This document shows positions 1-8,382 of a DNA stretch of 64,000 nucleotides, piece by piece. This DNA is from JBGMEA01 sp041447245 (lineage in GTDB: Bacteria; Bacillota; Clostridia; Eubacteriales; Anaerofustaceae). The stretch spans positions 14,354 through 78,353 of the forward strand of contig JBGMEA010000019.1 of NCBI GenBank assembly GCA_041447245.1, read 5' to 3'. A model generated the notes under the pieces. It saw only the letters and a list, made by a program, of their open reading frames with translations. It ran no database searches and had not been told where the DNA came from. The stretch's first letter is position 1; each line of letters starts with the position of its first letter. The position numbers and the translations under genes were made by a program.

Positions 1-1176
1 AGAAACCCCATCACGAAACCTCTGGTAACGGGGCAACGAATCATCGACACGTTCTTCCCTCTTGCCAAAGGTGGCACCTGTGCCATCCCGGGAGGATTCG
101 GAACAGGGAAAACCATCACACAACACCAGATCGCAAAATGGAGCGACGCGGATCTGATCGTTTATATCGGATGCGGTGAACGAGGAAACGAAATCACGGA
201 AGTGCTCGAAGATTTCCCCGGAATCATTGACCCGAGAAGCGGCGAATCCATTATGGAACGAACCATTCTGATCGCCAATACATCCAACATGCCAGTTGCA
301 GCCCGCGAAGCCTCGATTTATACGGGAATCACCATTGCGGAATATTACCGCGATATGGGCTACAGCATTGCAATTATGGCAGATTCCACTTCCAGATGGG
401 CGGAAGCGCTTCGTGAAATCTCGGGACGATTGGAAGAAATGCCGGCCGAAGAAGGCTATCCTGCCTATCTGCCTTCCCGACTCGCCCAGTTCTATGAACG
501 GGCTGCAGACGTCACGACACTTGAAGGGAAAGAAGGCACCATCACCATCATCGGTGCAGTTTCCCCCGCCGGCGGAGATATGTCCGAACCGGTCACCATG
601 AGCACAAAACGAGTGGTCAATACCTTCCTCGCGTTGGATAAGAATCTGGCTTATGCCCGACATTATCCGGCAATCAACTGGCTGAATTCCTACAGCGGAT
701 ATGTAAGCGATCTGCAGGATTGGTATGATTTTAATATTTCGAAAGAAATGTTCCCCCTGCGCAACAAATTCATGAGTCTGCTGCAAGAGGAAAATAAATT
801 GAGTGAAATCGTCAAGCTCGTCGGTGAAGATATCCTTCCCGATGACCAACGGCTGATTCTTGAAATTTCCAAAGTATTCAAAAACGGTTATCTGCAACAG
901 AATGCGTATCATAAAGACGATGCGAGCGTCAGCCTGCAGAAACAGTTTGAAATGCTGAAAATATTCAATTTGCTTTATGACATGTCGGCGGAAGCGGTGC
1001 ACAAATCCATTCCTCTGTCCACCGTAAAAAACGATGCATTGTTTTATAAAGTATCCATGATGAAATACAACATCCCGGAAAATCAGCCGGAACAGTTTTA
1101 TGCCCTCACCAGAGAAATCGAAGCATATTACAAACCGCTGATAGCAGAACGCGAAAAAGAGGAGGCACAGGCATGA
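1..1176 (+). CDS. ntpA: V-type ATP synthase subunit A (5' truncated by window)
   Basis: Catalytic nucleotide-binding subunit of a V/A-type rotary ATPase, which couples ATP hydrolysis or synthesis to H+ or Na+ movement across the membrane. The frame is open from base 1, so the start lies outside the window; 391 codons are visible and roughly 200 residues are missing compared with the usual ~590. The P-loop GGFGTGKT is encoded at 91-114, followed by the GCGERGNE and MADSTSRWAEALRE motifs typical of subunit A. It overlaps the next gene by 4 bases (ATGA), indicating translational coupling. The A-B-D order is that of clostridial and enterococcal ntp operons. The Na+ or H+ specificity sits in subunits not seen here. 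Confidence 0.97.
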   Translation, partial: RNPITKPLVTGQRIIDTFFPLAKGGTCAIPGGFGTGKTITQHQIAKWSDADLIVYIGCGERGNEITEVLEDFPGIIDPRSGESIMERTILIANTSNMPVAAREASIYTGITIAEYYRDMGYSIAIMADSTSRWAEALREISGRLEEMPAEEGYPAYLPSRLAQFYERAADVTTLEGKEGTITIIGAVSPAGGDMSEPVTMSTKRVVNTFLALDKNLAYARHYPAINWLNSYSGYVSDLQDWYDFNISKEMFPLRNKFMSLLQEENKLSEIVKLVGEDILPDDQRLILEISKVFKNGYLQQNAYHKDDASVSLQKQFEMLKIFNLLYDMSAEAVHKSIPLSTVKNDALFYKVSMMKYNIPENQPEQFYALTREIEAYYKPLIAEREKEEAQA

Positions 1177-2552
1177 ACGGATTGAAGCATCTGAAACTCG
1201 ATCGCGTGCAGGGGCCTTTGGTCATGCTCAGCGGAGTATCCGGCGTGGGATACGATGAAGTAGTCAACATCGAGGTCGGAGGCACCTCCCATCGCAAGGG
1301 AAAAGTGGTTCAGATCGACCGTGACCGTGTTGTCCTTCAGGTATTTGAAGGCACACAGGGAATGTCCGTCGATAATTCCAGCGTTTCTTTTACCGGGGAA
1401 GCCATGAGAATTTCCGTGGACAAAAGTATGTTCGGCCGCATCTTCAACGGAGTCGGCGAATCAATCGACGGGGCGGGATTTTACACCGACCGCAAAGAAG
1501 ACATCAACGGAAGACCTCTGAATCCGGTCGCCAGAGTCTATCCCAGGAACTATATTCAAACGGGGATATCCTCCATCGACGGATTGAGCACACTGATCCG
1601 CGGACAGAAGCTCCCGATCTTCTCGGGAGACGGAATGCCGCACAATGAATTGGCGGCTCAGATTATCAAGCAGGCCAAAATTTCCGACGATTCCAACGAA
1701 AGCTTCGGCATCGTATTCGGGGCTATGGGCATCAAACACGATGAATATGAATTTTTCAAACGGGAATTTGCAAAATCCGGCGTCCAGAATAAAGTTGTGA
1801 TGTATGTCAATCTGGCAGACGAACCGATCGTGGAACGAATCGCGACTCCGAGATGCGCACTGACTGCCGCAGAATATTTGGCATACGAAAACGATATGCA
1901 CATTCTGGTGATCCTGACGAATATTACAAGCTACTGCGAAGCGCTGCGCGAACTTTCTTCTTCCAAAGAAGAAGTGCCTTCCAGAAAAGGATTTCCGGGA
2001 TATCTGTATTCCGATCTTGCCAGCCTGTACGAACGCGCGGGCATGGTGAAAAGCTCTAAAGGAAGCATTACGCAGATCCCGATTCTGACGATGCCGAACG
2101 ATGATATCACCCACCCGATCGCCGATCTGACCGGGTATATTACGGAAGGGCAGATCCTTCTTTCACGAGAACTGCATCAGAAAAACATCGAACCTCCGAT
2201 CAACGTGCTTCCTTCCTTGTCCCGTCTGATGAAGGACGGTATCGGTGAAGGGTTTACGAGAGAAGATCATCCCGATGTGTCAAATCAGATCTTCTATGCT
2301 TATTCCCGTGTCATCGAAGTGCGTGCATTGGCTCAGGTTATCGGAGAAGATGACCTCTCACCCATTGACAAACTCTATATGCAATTCGGGCGTGATATGG
2401 AAGAGCGTTTTCTGAATCAGGGGTTCAACACCAATCGCGATATCAACGAAACGCTTGATATTATGTGGGATCTGCTGAAAGTGCTGCCCAGAGAAGAACT
2501 GGGACGAATCAAGCCCGAATTGATCGATAAATATCTCGGAGCGCAGAAATAA
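1173..2552 (+). CDS. ntpB: V-type ATP synthase subunit B
   Basis: Non-catalytic nucleotide-binding subunit that alternates with subunit A in the V1/A1 hexamer. The 459-residue length is normal for the family. Visible family motifs are the SGDGMPHNELAAQI segment in the position of the degenerate P-loop and the ITSYCEALRELS stretch. The ATG lies inside the end of subunit A, and the stop codon overlaps the start of subunit D by one base (TAATG). No frameshift or missing segment is seen. It belongs to the operon that ends at the hairpin near 3231. Confidence 0.97.
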   Translation: MNGLKHLKLDRVQGPLVMLSGVSGVGYDEVVNIEVGGTSHRKGKVVQIDRDRVVLQVFEGTQGMSVDNSSVSFTGEAMRISVDKSMFGRIFNGVGESIDGAGFYTDRKEDINGRPLNPVARVYPRNYIQTGISSIDGLSTLIRGQKLPIFSGDGMPHNELAAQIIKQAKISDDSNESFGIVFGAMGIKHDEYEFFKREFAKSGVQNKVVMYVNLADEPIVERIATPRCALTAAEYLAYENDMHILVILTNITSYCEALRELSSSKEEVPSRKGFPGYLYSDLASLYERAGMVKSSKGSITQIPILTMPNDDITHPIADLTGYITEGQILLSRELHQKNIEPPINVLPSLSRLMKDGIGEGFTREDHPDVSNQIFYAYSRVIEVRALAQVIGEDDLSPIDKLYMQFGRDMEERFLNQGFNTNRDINETLDIMWDLLKVLPREELGRIKPELIDKYLGAQK

Positions 2553-3217
2553 TGCAACAATCGATTTCTTTCACAAAAGCGAATCTGATCGCTTCAAAGA
2601 ACACGCTGGATCTTTCAAAAAAAGGATTCGAGCTGCTCGACAAAAAGCGCAATGTGCTGATCATTACCATGATGGGCTTTATTGATCGTGCAAAAGAAGT
2701 GCAGGAAAAAGTGAAAGACCTCTTTACCGAAGCATATTCCGCGCTGCAGACCGCAAATCTGACGCTCGGAATCAACACCGTTCAGGAAATTGCATATTGC
2801 ATTCCGCAAGCGGAACCATACGAAATTACTGACACCTCCGTAATGGGAGTCCCGATTCCGAAATTGCATTACGAAGTCCAGCCGAAACGCGGATCCTATT
2901 CTCTGATGTCAACCAACGCATCTCTCGACATTGCAACGCAGAAATTTTACGAAGTGAAAGTTTTGCTTTACCAGCTTTCCGAAATCGAAGATTCGGTATA
3001 CAAGCTTGCAATGGAAATCAAGCGGACGCAAAAAAGGGCAAATGCCCTGAGCAATATCCAAATTCCGAAATATGAAGAAATCGTCAAACAGATTACGGAA
3101 ACTCTGGAAGAAAAAGAACGCGAAGAATTTTTCCGTCTGAAAAAAATCAAAAAGAAAAACGCCGAACGGGAAAGAGAAGCGCTGCGAAAATCTGCGGCAG
3201 ATTCACAACTGCAATAA
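2552..3217 (+). CDS. ntpD: V-type ATP synthase subunit D (central stalk)
   Basis: Central rotor-stalk subunit D, a long alpha-helical hairpin that transmits torque between the V1 and Vo sectors. The 221-residue protein is rich in Lys, Glu and Ala, with extended helical N- and C-terminal segments, and ends in a charged Lys/Glu tail. The N-terminal pattern (TKANLIASKNTLDLSKKGFELLDKKRNVLI) matches the family, whose members usually are 200-230 residues. It starts on the last base of the subunit B stop codon and is the last gene before an intrinsic terminator, so this operon ends with D. Confidence 0.95.
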   Translation: MQQSISFTKANLIASKNTLDLSKKGFELLDKKRNVLIITMMGFIDRAKEVQEKVKDLFTEAYSALQTANLTLGINTVQEIAYCIPQAEPYEITDTSVMGVPIPKLHYEVQPKRGSYSLMSTNASLDIATQKFYEVKVLLYQLSEIEDSVYKLAMEIKRTQKRANALSNIQIPKYEEIVKQITETLEEKEREEFFRLKKIKKKNAEREREALRKSAADSQLQ

Positions 3218-3230
3218 GCACTCGGACATG

Positions 3231-3263
3231 ATATCCCCGAACTGATATTCGGGGATATTTTTG
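3231..3263 (+). terminator. Intrinsic terminator of V-ATPase operon
   Basis: An 11-base perfect stem (ATATCCCCGAA at 3231-3241 and its complement at 3248-3258) followed by a T-rich tract, 13 bases after the ntpD stop codon. Confidence 0.88.
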
Positions 3264-3302
3264 TTGAAACACTCCCTTACCTCTTTTTGATATATTATTT
3301 TC

Positions 3303-3337
3303 CCACAAAAAAAGAACCGTTTAAAAAAGCGGTTCTT
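3303..3337 (-). terminator. Intrinsic terminator of CBS-domain gene
   Basis: On the minus strand, AAGAACCG pairs with CGGTTCTT (3312-3319 and 3330-3337) and is followed by a run of T. It lies 13 bases beyond the stop of the CBS gene and faces the V-ATPase terminator. Confidence 0.85.
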
Positions 3338-3349
3338 GGGAAAGAAAAT

Positions 3350-3835
3350 TCAATCCAAATCGATTTCCGGCTGCTGTGCCAAATATCGGATGATATCCGA
3401 ACGGGCAATAATTCCGACCAATACATTGTTTTCATCGACAACAGGAACACGGTTAATATCTTTCTTTCCGATCATGGCAATTACTTTCGTGCCCGGATCG
3501 GAGGCATTCACCGTCAGAACGGATTTGTTCATTACCTGATGAACCTGTGTGCTATCCAGAATTTCCACTCCTTTTTCCACAGAATTTTTGCTGTCCACTT
3601 CCGTGTAAGGGTTGATCCATCCGGATGAACCGATGCCGGAAACAACATGAAGTTTCCCGGAAAATTTTACAATATCGCTTTCCGTAATAATTCCGATTAC
3701 CATTCCTTCATCATTGACAACCGGCAGTCCGCTGATATTTTTTTCGGCCAATACTTGAATTGCTTTCTTCAACGTATCGTCATATTTTACGCTGATAACC
3801 TGTTTTGTCATCATATCCGATGCTGTTCCGATCAT
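3350..3835 (-). CDS. Tandem CBS-domain protein
   Basis: A 161-residue protein made almost only of a pair of CBS motifs (about residues 5-60 and 100-155), a Bateman module. Each has the typical ending (MVIGIITESDIVKF and VLVGIIARSDIIRY). Such modules bind adenine nucleotides such as AMP, ATP or c-di-AMP and regulate other proteins; a stand-alone copy gives no clue to its partner. It is a single-gene unit: a strong promoter at 3872-3900, a GGGAGG ribosome binding site 7 bases before ATG, and its own terminator. Function beyond ligand sensing is not inferable. Confidence 0.9.
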   Translation of the reverse strand: MIGTASDMMTKQVISVKYDDTLKKAIQVLAEKNISGLPVVNDEGMVIGIITESDIVKFSGKLHVVSGIGSSGWINPYTEVDSKNSVEKGVEILDSTQVHQVMNKSVLTVNASDPGTKVIAMIGKKDINRVPVVDENNVLVGIIARSDIIRYLAQQPEIDLD

Positions 3836-3871
3836 GTAAAAACCTCCCGAATCGTTATTTTGCTTTCTTTC

Positions 3872-3900
3872 ATTATAGCTTCCCTCCTACCATATTTCAA
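3872..3900 (-). promoter_or_regulatory. Sigma-A-type promoter of CBS gene
   Basis: Read on the minus strand, TTGAAA (3895-3900), a 17-base spacer and TATAAT (3872-3877), about 37 bases upstream of the CBS start codon. Confidence 0.75.
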
Positions 3901-3916
3901 CCGAAGCACCCCATCT

Positions 3917-3946
3917 CAAAAAAATAAAGCCGAATCACGGCTTTAT
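3917..3946 (-). terminator. Terminator of MBL/VOC/GNAT operon
   Basis: Minus-strand hairpin ATAAAGCCG (3938-3946) with its complement (3924-3932) and seven T after it. It overlaps the stop codon of the fusion gene and ends the five-gene operon. Confidence 0.85.
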
Positions 3947-5604
3947 CTGTAAGGATCTTTTAAATATTTTTTGACTTCTTGATACAATAAACCGCCTTTG
4001 ATCTTTTTCTGATCGAATTCTTTCCCGCTTTCTTCGCGAATCCGGTTCAGGTCAAATCCACCCTTGATAAGGAATTTTTTGTATTTTTTTGTTTCGATCG
4101 CATGCTGAGGACACCCGTAGATGCAACGAAAACACATCACACATTTATCGGAAAAAACAGGCTTTCCAAAATTGATTTTGATATTTTTGCGCGGACAGTT
4201 ATCCGCACACCAACCGCAGGCATTGCACTGCGCATTCGATTCCAGCTGCTGTCCGAATTGATATGCATTCTTACGGAAAGAACGGGAGAAATTCATCAGT
4301 AATTTTTTTGCAAACGGATTCTTCTTTCCCCGCTTCGGATTTCCGCTGAGCATCTGATTGACATAATACTCGGCTTTTTCCGGCAAAATCCGAATCAGTC
4401 TCGGATTGATCTGATGTTTGTCTTTCAGAAAGACATTCGCGGGCATTACCACCGAGCGTTCGTAAAACGGGCGATACCCTCTTACTTCCAGATAATCCGT
4501 CACTACGATGCGGCTGGCCGTATTCGGCCACATTTCGCCGCCGCCGGACACTGAGATAACGGCACAGGAAAGTCCATTGCCGTCGGGGATAGATTCCATC
4601 CAATCAAAAATAGGAATCGGTGCCCCGCCCGCATATACAGGATAGAGTACCACCAGCAAATCAACATTATCGATCAAAGCCGCGGATGCATATTCTTCGA
4701 GTTGCATATCCAAAGCATTCGTTTCGACCGACTTCCCCGATCGCTCGAGTTCTTTTCGGAATGCATCCGCAACCATCGCCGTTCCGCCGGTTCCTGAGAA
4801 ATAAACCATTTTGACTTTTTTGGCCACAGCTACTTTGGATACATTGTCGGCATTGCGAACCTCAGTAATCAAATCTTTCAGCGACATCGTATCGTTAAGC
4901 GCTTTTTTGATTTCTTTTTCGTAAACACCGCCGTGATAGCAGACGATCTTTTTAATGTCATAGCAAAGAAGTTTGCGTGCGGATTCCTTTGCCTCCGCCA
5001 AATCCAATGTATATTGCGGATTTGCGATCATCAGTTTACCGTTCGTTACCGATAAGGCATCTCCCGGAAGCAATACCCGAAACTCAGTTAAATAAACAGA
5101 AATATGTCCCGGCATATGCCCTGGCGTCGGAATGATCTGCACGCCTCCGCACCACGGATACGGTTCTTCATATTCCAGCACATGATCGACCCGAACGGGT
5201 TGGATCGAGGAAAGCATCTGCATGAACATCCGAGCTTCTTCTTTTTCGTTTTCGGGAAGCGCATCATATCCCGCTTCGGCCTGCAAAAGACGCAGCGATT
5301 TCTTTTCCCCCTGAATATAAGGAATCTGCTCTTCGGAAGCATAAATCTCCACATTCGGATATGCCGCTTTGATTTCCGCCAAAGCTCCGATATGGTCATG
5401 ATCGTGATGGGTAATGATCACTTTGGTCAATGTGTCAAAATCGATTCCTTTCCCCTCCGCAGCAGTTTTCAGCTGAGGCAGATAGTGCGGATAAGCACAA
5501 TCAATCAGAATCAAATCCTGTTCATCGCGCAGCAGAACGGGATGGATGGTTTCGGTCTGAAGCCCGAAAGTATGATCGATATCCAAAACAAAATATTCAT
5601 TCAT
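3943..5604 (-). CDS. MBL hydrolase - flavodoxin - 2[4Fe-4S] ferredoxin fusion
   Basis: A 553-residue three-module protein. Residues ~1-250 are a metallo-beta-lactamase fold with THHDHDHIG, GHMPGH, GDAL and CYHGG metal-ligand motifs. Residues ~265-420 are flavodoxin-like, with the FMN-phosphate loop YFSGTGGTA, as in EFR1-type flavodoxin-ferredoxin proteins. Residues ~455-515 hold two CX2CX2CX3CP clusters. The second metal histidine of the usual HxHxDH is Asp (HxDxDH), as in the two paralogues upstream. The layout resembles flavodiiron O2/NO reductases, which use HxExDH plus flavodoxin, but the resemblance may be convergent. ATG at 5604 overlaps the VOC stop (ATGAATGA) and has AAGGA upstream; a TTG at 5610 is in frame. 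Substrate unknown; redox role inferred. Confidence 0.85.
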   Translation of the reverse strand: MNEYFVLDIDHTFGLQTETIHPVLLRDEQDLILIDCAYPHYLPQLKTAAEGKGIDFDTLTKVIITHHDHDHIGALAEIKAAYPNVEIYASEEQIPYIQGEKKSLRLLQAEAGYDALPENEKEEARMFMQMLSSIQPVRVDHVLEYEEPYPWCGGVQIIPTPGHMPGHISVYLTEFRVLLPGDALSVTNGKLMIANPQYTLDLAEAKESARKLLCYDIKKIVCYHGGVYEKEIKKALNDTMSLKDLITEVRNADNVSKVAVAKKVKMVYFSGTGGTAMVADAFRKELERSGKSVETNALDMQLEEYASAALIDNVDLLVVLYPVYAGGAPIPIFDWMESIPDGNGLSCAVISVSGGGEMWPNTASRIVVTDYLEVRGYRPFYERSVVMPANVFLKDKHQINPRLIRILPEKAEYYVNQMLSGNPKRGKKNPFAKKLLMNFSRSFRKNAYQFGQQLESNAQCNACGWCADNCPRKNIKINFGKPVFSDKCVMCFRCIYGCPQHAIETKKYKKFLIKGGFDLNRIREESGKEFDQKKIKGGLLYQEVKKYLKDPYR

Positions 5605-6103
5605 GGTCAATTATTCCTTTTACGTAAAGTTCGTTATGAATCGTCTGTACCATACGGATAGGATGTTGCGTGATTTCCGCCACCTGCTGCAAAGAATAAC
5701 CTTCTTTGAGAAAGCGTCCGATCACAACATCCATACTTTCCCCTACCTCAACAATATTCCCATCCGGATCGTAGAAACGAATGGTTCGCTGCCCCCAGTC
5801 ATGCGTTCGAACAGGGTGCAGAAACTCAATTTTCATATCGCCGTACTGTTTGATTCTTTTTATAAAGTCATCAAAATCGTCCGTCTCAAAATACAGTTCG
5901 GCATTATTCGGACGGACAACAATGCTGTCGGAATCGACAGAAACCATTTGAGCAAAATGATCTTTCTCCTGAAATGAAAAATCTCCTTCGAAGACAATAT
6001 TCTCCCCGAAATCATATCTGAGTTTTTGCCCGAGCAAATCCCGGTAGAATGCTTTCGAAACGGAAACATCTTTCACGGTAAACAGCGCACATTGAAATCT
6101 CAT
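5597..6103 (-). CDS. VOC (glyoxalase-like) protein with helical C-terminus
   Basis: 168 residues. Residues ~1-120 form a vicinal-oxygen-chelate domain: beta-alpha-beta-beta-beta pattern, opening MRFQCALFTVKDVSVSKAFY and ending RFYDPDGNIVEVGE, as in glyoxalase/bleomycin-resistance proteins. The last ~45 residues (from MDVVIGRFL) are helical and resemble a helix-turn-helix or tetrahelical tail found on some Bacillota VOC proteins. The start at 6103 was chosen for its GGAGG site 8-9 bases upstream; the frame is open further upstream but that part does not look like protein. It overlaps the downstream fusion gene by 8 bases. Substrate not predictable. Confidence 0.82.
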   Translation of the reverse strand: MRFQCALFTVKDVSVSKAFYRDLLGQKLRYDFGENIVFEGDFSFQEKDHFAQMVSVDSDSIVVRPNNAELYFETDDFDDFIKRIKQYGDMKIEFLHPVRTHDWGQRTIRFYDPDGNIVEVGESMDVVIGRFLKEGYSLQQVAEITQHPIRMVQTIHNELYVKGIIDHE

Positions 6104-6129
6104 ACTGATCGCCTCCGCGTCAAATGTAT

Positions 6130-6540
6130 TTAAGTCAGAAGCGTGGTCAGGAACATCGGAGCTCCGGTCTGCGATTGTTCGAATCCGCATCGTTCGTAAA
6201 AAGGAATCACCTCGCTGTATGATATGAGCACAATACGCAGATAATCGCAATAAGTGTCTTTTATCATATCCAAGAGAGCTTTCCCGATCCCCATACCCTG
6301 ATATGAAGGGCGGATCAGCAAGAAATGAACGTATGCGGTCATTTCTCCGTCGTCCAGTGCATTTACCAAGCCGACCAACTTTTCTCCGTCCCAGGCGGAA
6401 AACACCTGATCGGAGTTCCCGATAGCTCGTTTCAGTCTGGAGGGATATTGTCCCGATGACCATTCCACGGAAAGGAACAGCTCTTCCAGTGCACTCGCTT
6501 CAAACTCTTTTATATTTAGATAAACAATTTGCGGGTTCAT
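6130..6540 (-). CDS. GNAT family N-acetyltransferase
   Basis: A 136-residue small GNAT enzyme transferring an acyl group from acyl-CoA to an amine. The acyl-CoA-binding motif A is visible as RPSYQGMGIGKALLDMI (Q/RxxGxG/A type), preceded by the core strand YVHFLLIRP and followed by YSEVIPFYERCGF. ATG at 6540 overlaps the stop of the upstream MBL gene (ATGA) and has AAAGGAG 8 bases before it; the GTG nine bases earlier is less likely. It lies inside the MBL operon, so its substrate may be related to that pathway. Confidence 0.88.
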   Translation of the reverse strand: MNPQIVYLNIKEFEASALEELFLSVEWSSGQYPSRLKRAIGNSDQVFSAWDGEKLVGLVNALDDGEMTAYVHFLLIRPSYQGMGIGKALLDMIKDTYCDYLRIVLISYSEVIPFYERCGFEQSQTGAPMFLTTLLT

Positions 6541-7280
6541 ACGCGACACTCCTTTTTAGACAACGAAATCAATTCCTCTCGGATATGATCGGAGCGATAA
6601 AGCCCTCCATGAAAACAAAAAATTTGTTTGATATCCAACTCGGAAAGTTTTCTTGCCGTGATTCTCGTTTGAAGATGATCGATATTGGAGGATTCATCCG
6701 GAAGCCCCAGCACGCCGTGGCGTAAGACCAACGCATCACCGGAAATCAAAGTTTTGAATTGTTTCATATAAATTGAAATATGTCCGGGCATATGCCCCGG
6801 AGTTTCGACAATCACTGCGCCCCCGCAGATAGGCAGCTCCTGCGCATCCGACAGACGAACATCCACATGGGCAAAACGAACCGGAGGAAAGGCATCCCTG
6901 GGAATACGTTTTCGTTTGGGAAAAACCGCTCGATCGGCAGTTTCATGCTCCTGCATCATTTTGACGCGCAACGATGTTTTTGATCCGTCAATATAGTCCG
7001 CCTGAAGAGAAGACGCCATCAGTCGGATTGAGGGAAATTTTTCCTTCAGGCTTTCATATCCGCCGAAGTGGTCAAAATCATGATGGGTAACAATCACATC
7101 CGTCAGATTATTTAAATCAAAATTCGCTTTTTCCCCCGCCTGAATCAGCTGATCCGCAAATCCGGGAAAGCAGCAGTCAACCAAAACCATCCCATTCTCA
7201 TCCTCCAATATGGCCGGATACATCGGGAAAGGATGTCCGTTATGATGATATACAATCTTCAACTGCGCAATACGGATCAA
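6537..7280 (-). CDS. YflN-like MBL-fold metallo-hydrolase
   Basis: A 247-residue single-domain metallo-beta-lactamase-fold hydrolase. Ligand motifs in order: THHDFDHFG, GHMPGH, SGDAL and CFHGG. As in its two neighbours, the second metal histidine is replaced by Asp (HxDxDH). I chose TTG at 7280: it overlaps the previous stop as TTGA, has GGAG 8 bases upstream, and its N-terminus (IRIAQLKIVYHHNG) aligns with SRLTILDVQFEV of the upstream paralogue. GTG at 7310 is a less likely alternative. Substrates of this subgroup are mostly unassigned; lactonase, thioesterase and glyoxalase II-like activities are possible. Confidence 0.88.
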   Translation of the reverse strand: MIRIAQLKIVYHHNGHPFPMYPAILEDENGMVLVDCCFPGFADQLIQAGEKANFDLNNLTDVIVTHHDFDHFGGYESLKEKFPSIRLMASSLQADYIDGSKTSLRVKMMQEHETADRAVFPKRKRIPRDAFPPVRFAHVDVRLSDAQELPICGGAVIVETPGHMPGHISIYMKQFKTLISGDALVLRHGVLGLPDESSNIDHLQTRITARKLSELDIKQIFCFHGGLYRSDHIREELISLSKKECRV

Positions 7281-8053
7281 TGAACCGCTCCGTTTCGCTG
7301 TCCGACGCACGAAGCTTCCGAAGCACTCTGCTGCGCAATCAATTCCAGTAAATCGTTATGAATGTTTCCGCGGTACAATCCGCCGTGATAACAAGCCAAT
7401 GCGTCTATTTCCAAATCCAACAGGCACTCAACCGAATGAGTCGCTGCTTCGTGATCCAGACTGAATGTCGGGTCGGAATAAGAAATCCTGTCTTTTCTGA
7501 GAACCAGTGCGTCTCCGGTTACCAAGGTTTTGAATTCCTCCAAATAAACCGAAATATGTCCGGGCATATGACCGGGAGTCGGAATGATACGCATTCCGCC
7601 GGCGAAAGGCAAACGCTCCCAATCATGCAAAATTCGATCAACCCTTGCAGGTTTCAACTCCCCGTACATACTTTGAATCAACACATAACGCTGATATCTT
7701 CTGGTCGTGGTATCGGGCGGAGTCTCATCAAAATTCTGCTGACGGATAAATAGTTTCTCGCCGCTGATATACGGAGCTTCCTTCTCCGAAGCCATCACTT
7801 CCACGTTCGGATATTGCTGCGTCAATTCCAGTAATGCGCCCATATGATCATAGTCCTGATGGGTAATGATGATCTTGGTAAGGCGGTCAAAATCGACACC
7901 CTTCTCCCCTGCGGCTTTTCTGAGTTTGTCCGAAAAGGTGGGATACCCACAGTCGAACAAAATCAAATCCTTTTCGTCTTCCAGAATAATCGGATGGAGG
8001 ACTTCAGGGCGAAGTACTTCGAATTGCACATCCAAAATAGTCAGTCTGCTCAT
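7277..8053 (-). CDS. YflN-like MBL-fold metallo-hydrolase
   Basis: First gene of the five-gene operon, 258 residues. The motifs are THQDYDHMG, GHMPGH, TGDAL and CYHGG, with the HxDxDH variant shared by the three paralogues. The N-terminal stretch ILEDEKDLILFDCGYPTFSDKL matches the equivalent part of the other two, so the three arose by duplication. The ATG has a weak GAAAGAAG site. A promoter with a 17-base spacer lies at 8135-8163. Hydrolase activity is a family inference; no substrate is evident. Confidence 0.9.
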   Translation of the reverse strand: MSRLTILDVQFEVLRPEVLHPIILEDEKDLILFDCGYPTFSDKLRKAAGEKGVDFDRLTKIIITHQDYDHMGALLELTQQYPNVEVMASEKEAPYISGEKLFIRQQNFDETPPDTTTRRYQRYVLIQSMYGELKPARVDRILHDWERLPFAGGMRIIPTPGHMPGHISVYLEEFKTLVTGDALVLRKDRISYSDPTFSLDHEAATHSVECLLDLEIDALACYHGGLYRGNIHNDLLELIAQQSASEASCVGQRNGAVH

Positions 8054-8134
8054 GATGCTTCTTTCTGATCCGAAACAATAAATTGTTGGGATCTTTCAAG
8101 TTGAAACGGAAATGTAACAAATCCGCACTTAGTG

Positions 8135-8163
8135 ATTATATAGCAAAACCCCCGCGATATCAA
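8135..8163 (-). promoter_or_regulatory. Promoter of MBL/VOC/GNAT operon
   Basis: On the minus strand TTGATA (8158-8163), 17 bases, TATAAT (8135-8140). The leader to the first start codon is about 80 bases and shows no recognised riboswitch. Confidence 0.72.
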
Positions 8164-8309
8164 GCATTACGCGGTTTCTCATTCATCAGAGCCCGGCAAA
8201 TACGTCGCTGTTCGGCAATCATTTTTCTCTTTTTTCGCAAGAAAGAGCGGATCAATTCTCAGTCCCGTCAGAAACAGATCGGAATCTGTTCGAAGTAAAT
8301 TGTTTTTTA
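8164..8309. other. Intergenic region between divergent promoters
   Basis: Together with the two promoters this fills a gap of about 330 bases between divergent genes. It holds a short imperfect hairpin near 8225-8250 (CTCTTTTTTCGCAAGAAAGAG). No open frame or known RNA is seen. Confidence 0.4.
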
Positions 8310-8337
8310 TTGAAATCAATCAAATTATGCGTATAAT
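8310..8337 (+). promoter_or_regulatory. Promoter of the 113-residue Cys-rich protein gene
   Basis: TTGAAA (8310-8315), 16-base spacer, TATAAT (8332-8337), 46 bases upstream of the chosen ATG. Confidence 0.7.
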
Positions 8338-8382
8338 AGAATCAAAGCAGAAATGATGATCGGACGAAAGGAGCTGGTTGCC

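Noticed and set aside
1461..2114. 217-codon open frame on the minus strand
   Set aside because: Mirror frame of V-ATPase subunit B; composition typical of an antisense shadow.
5977..6463. N-terminal extension of the VOC gene up to 6463
   Set aside because: The extra residues are Arg/Ser-rich and overlap the GNAT gene; a good ribosome binding site precedes ATG 6103.
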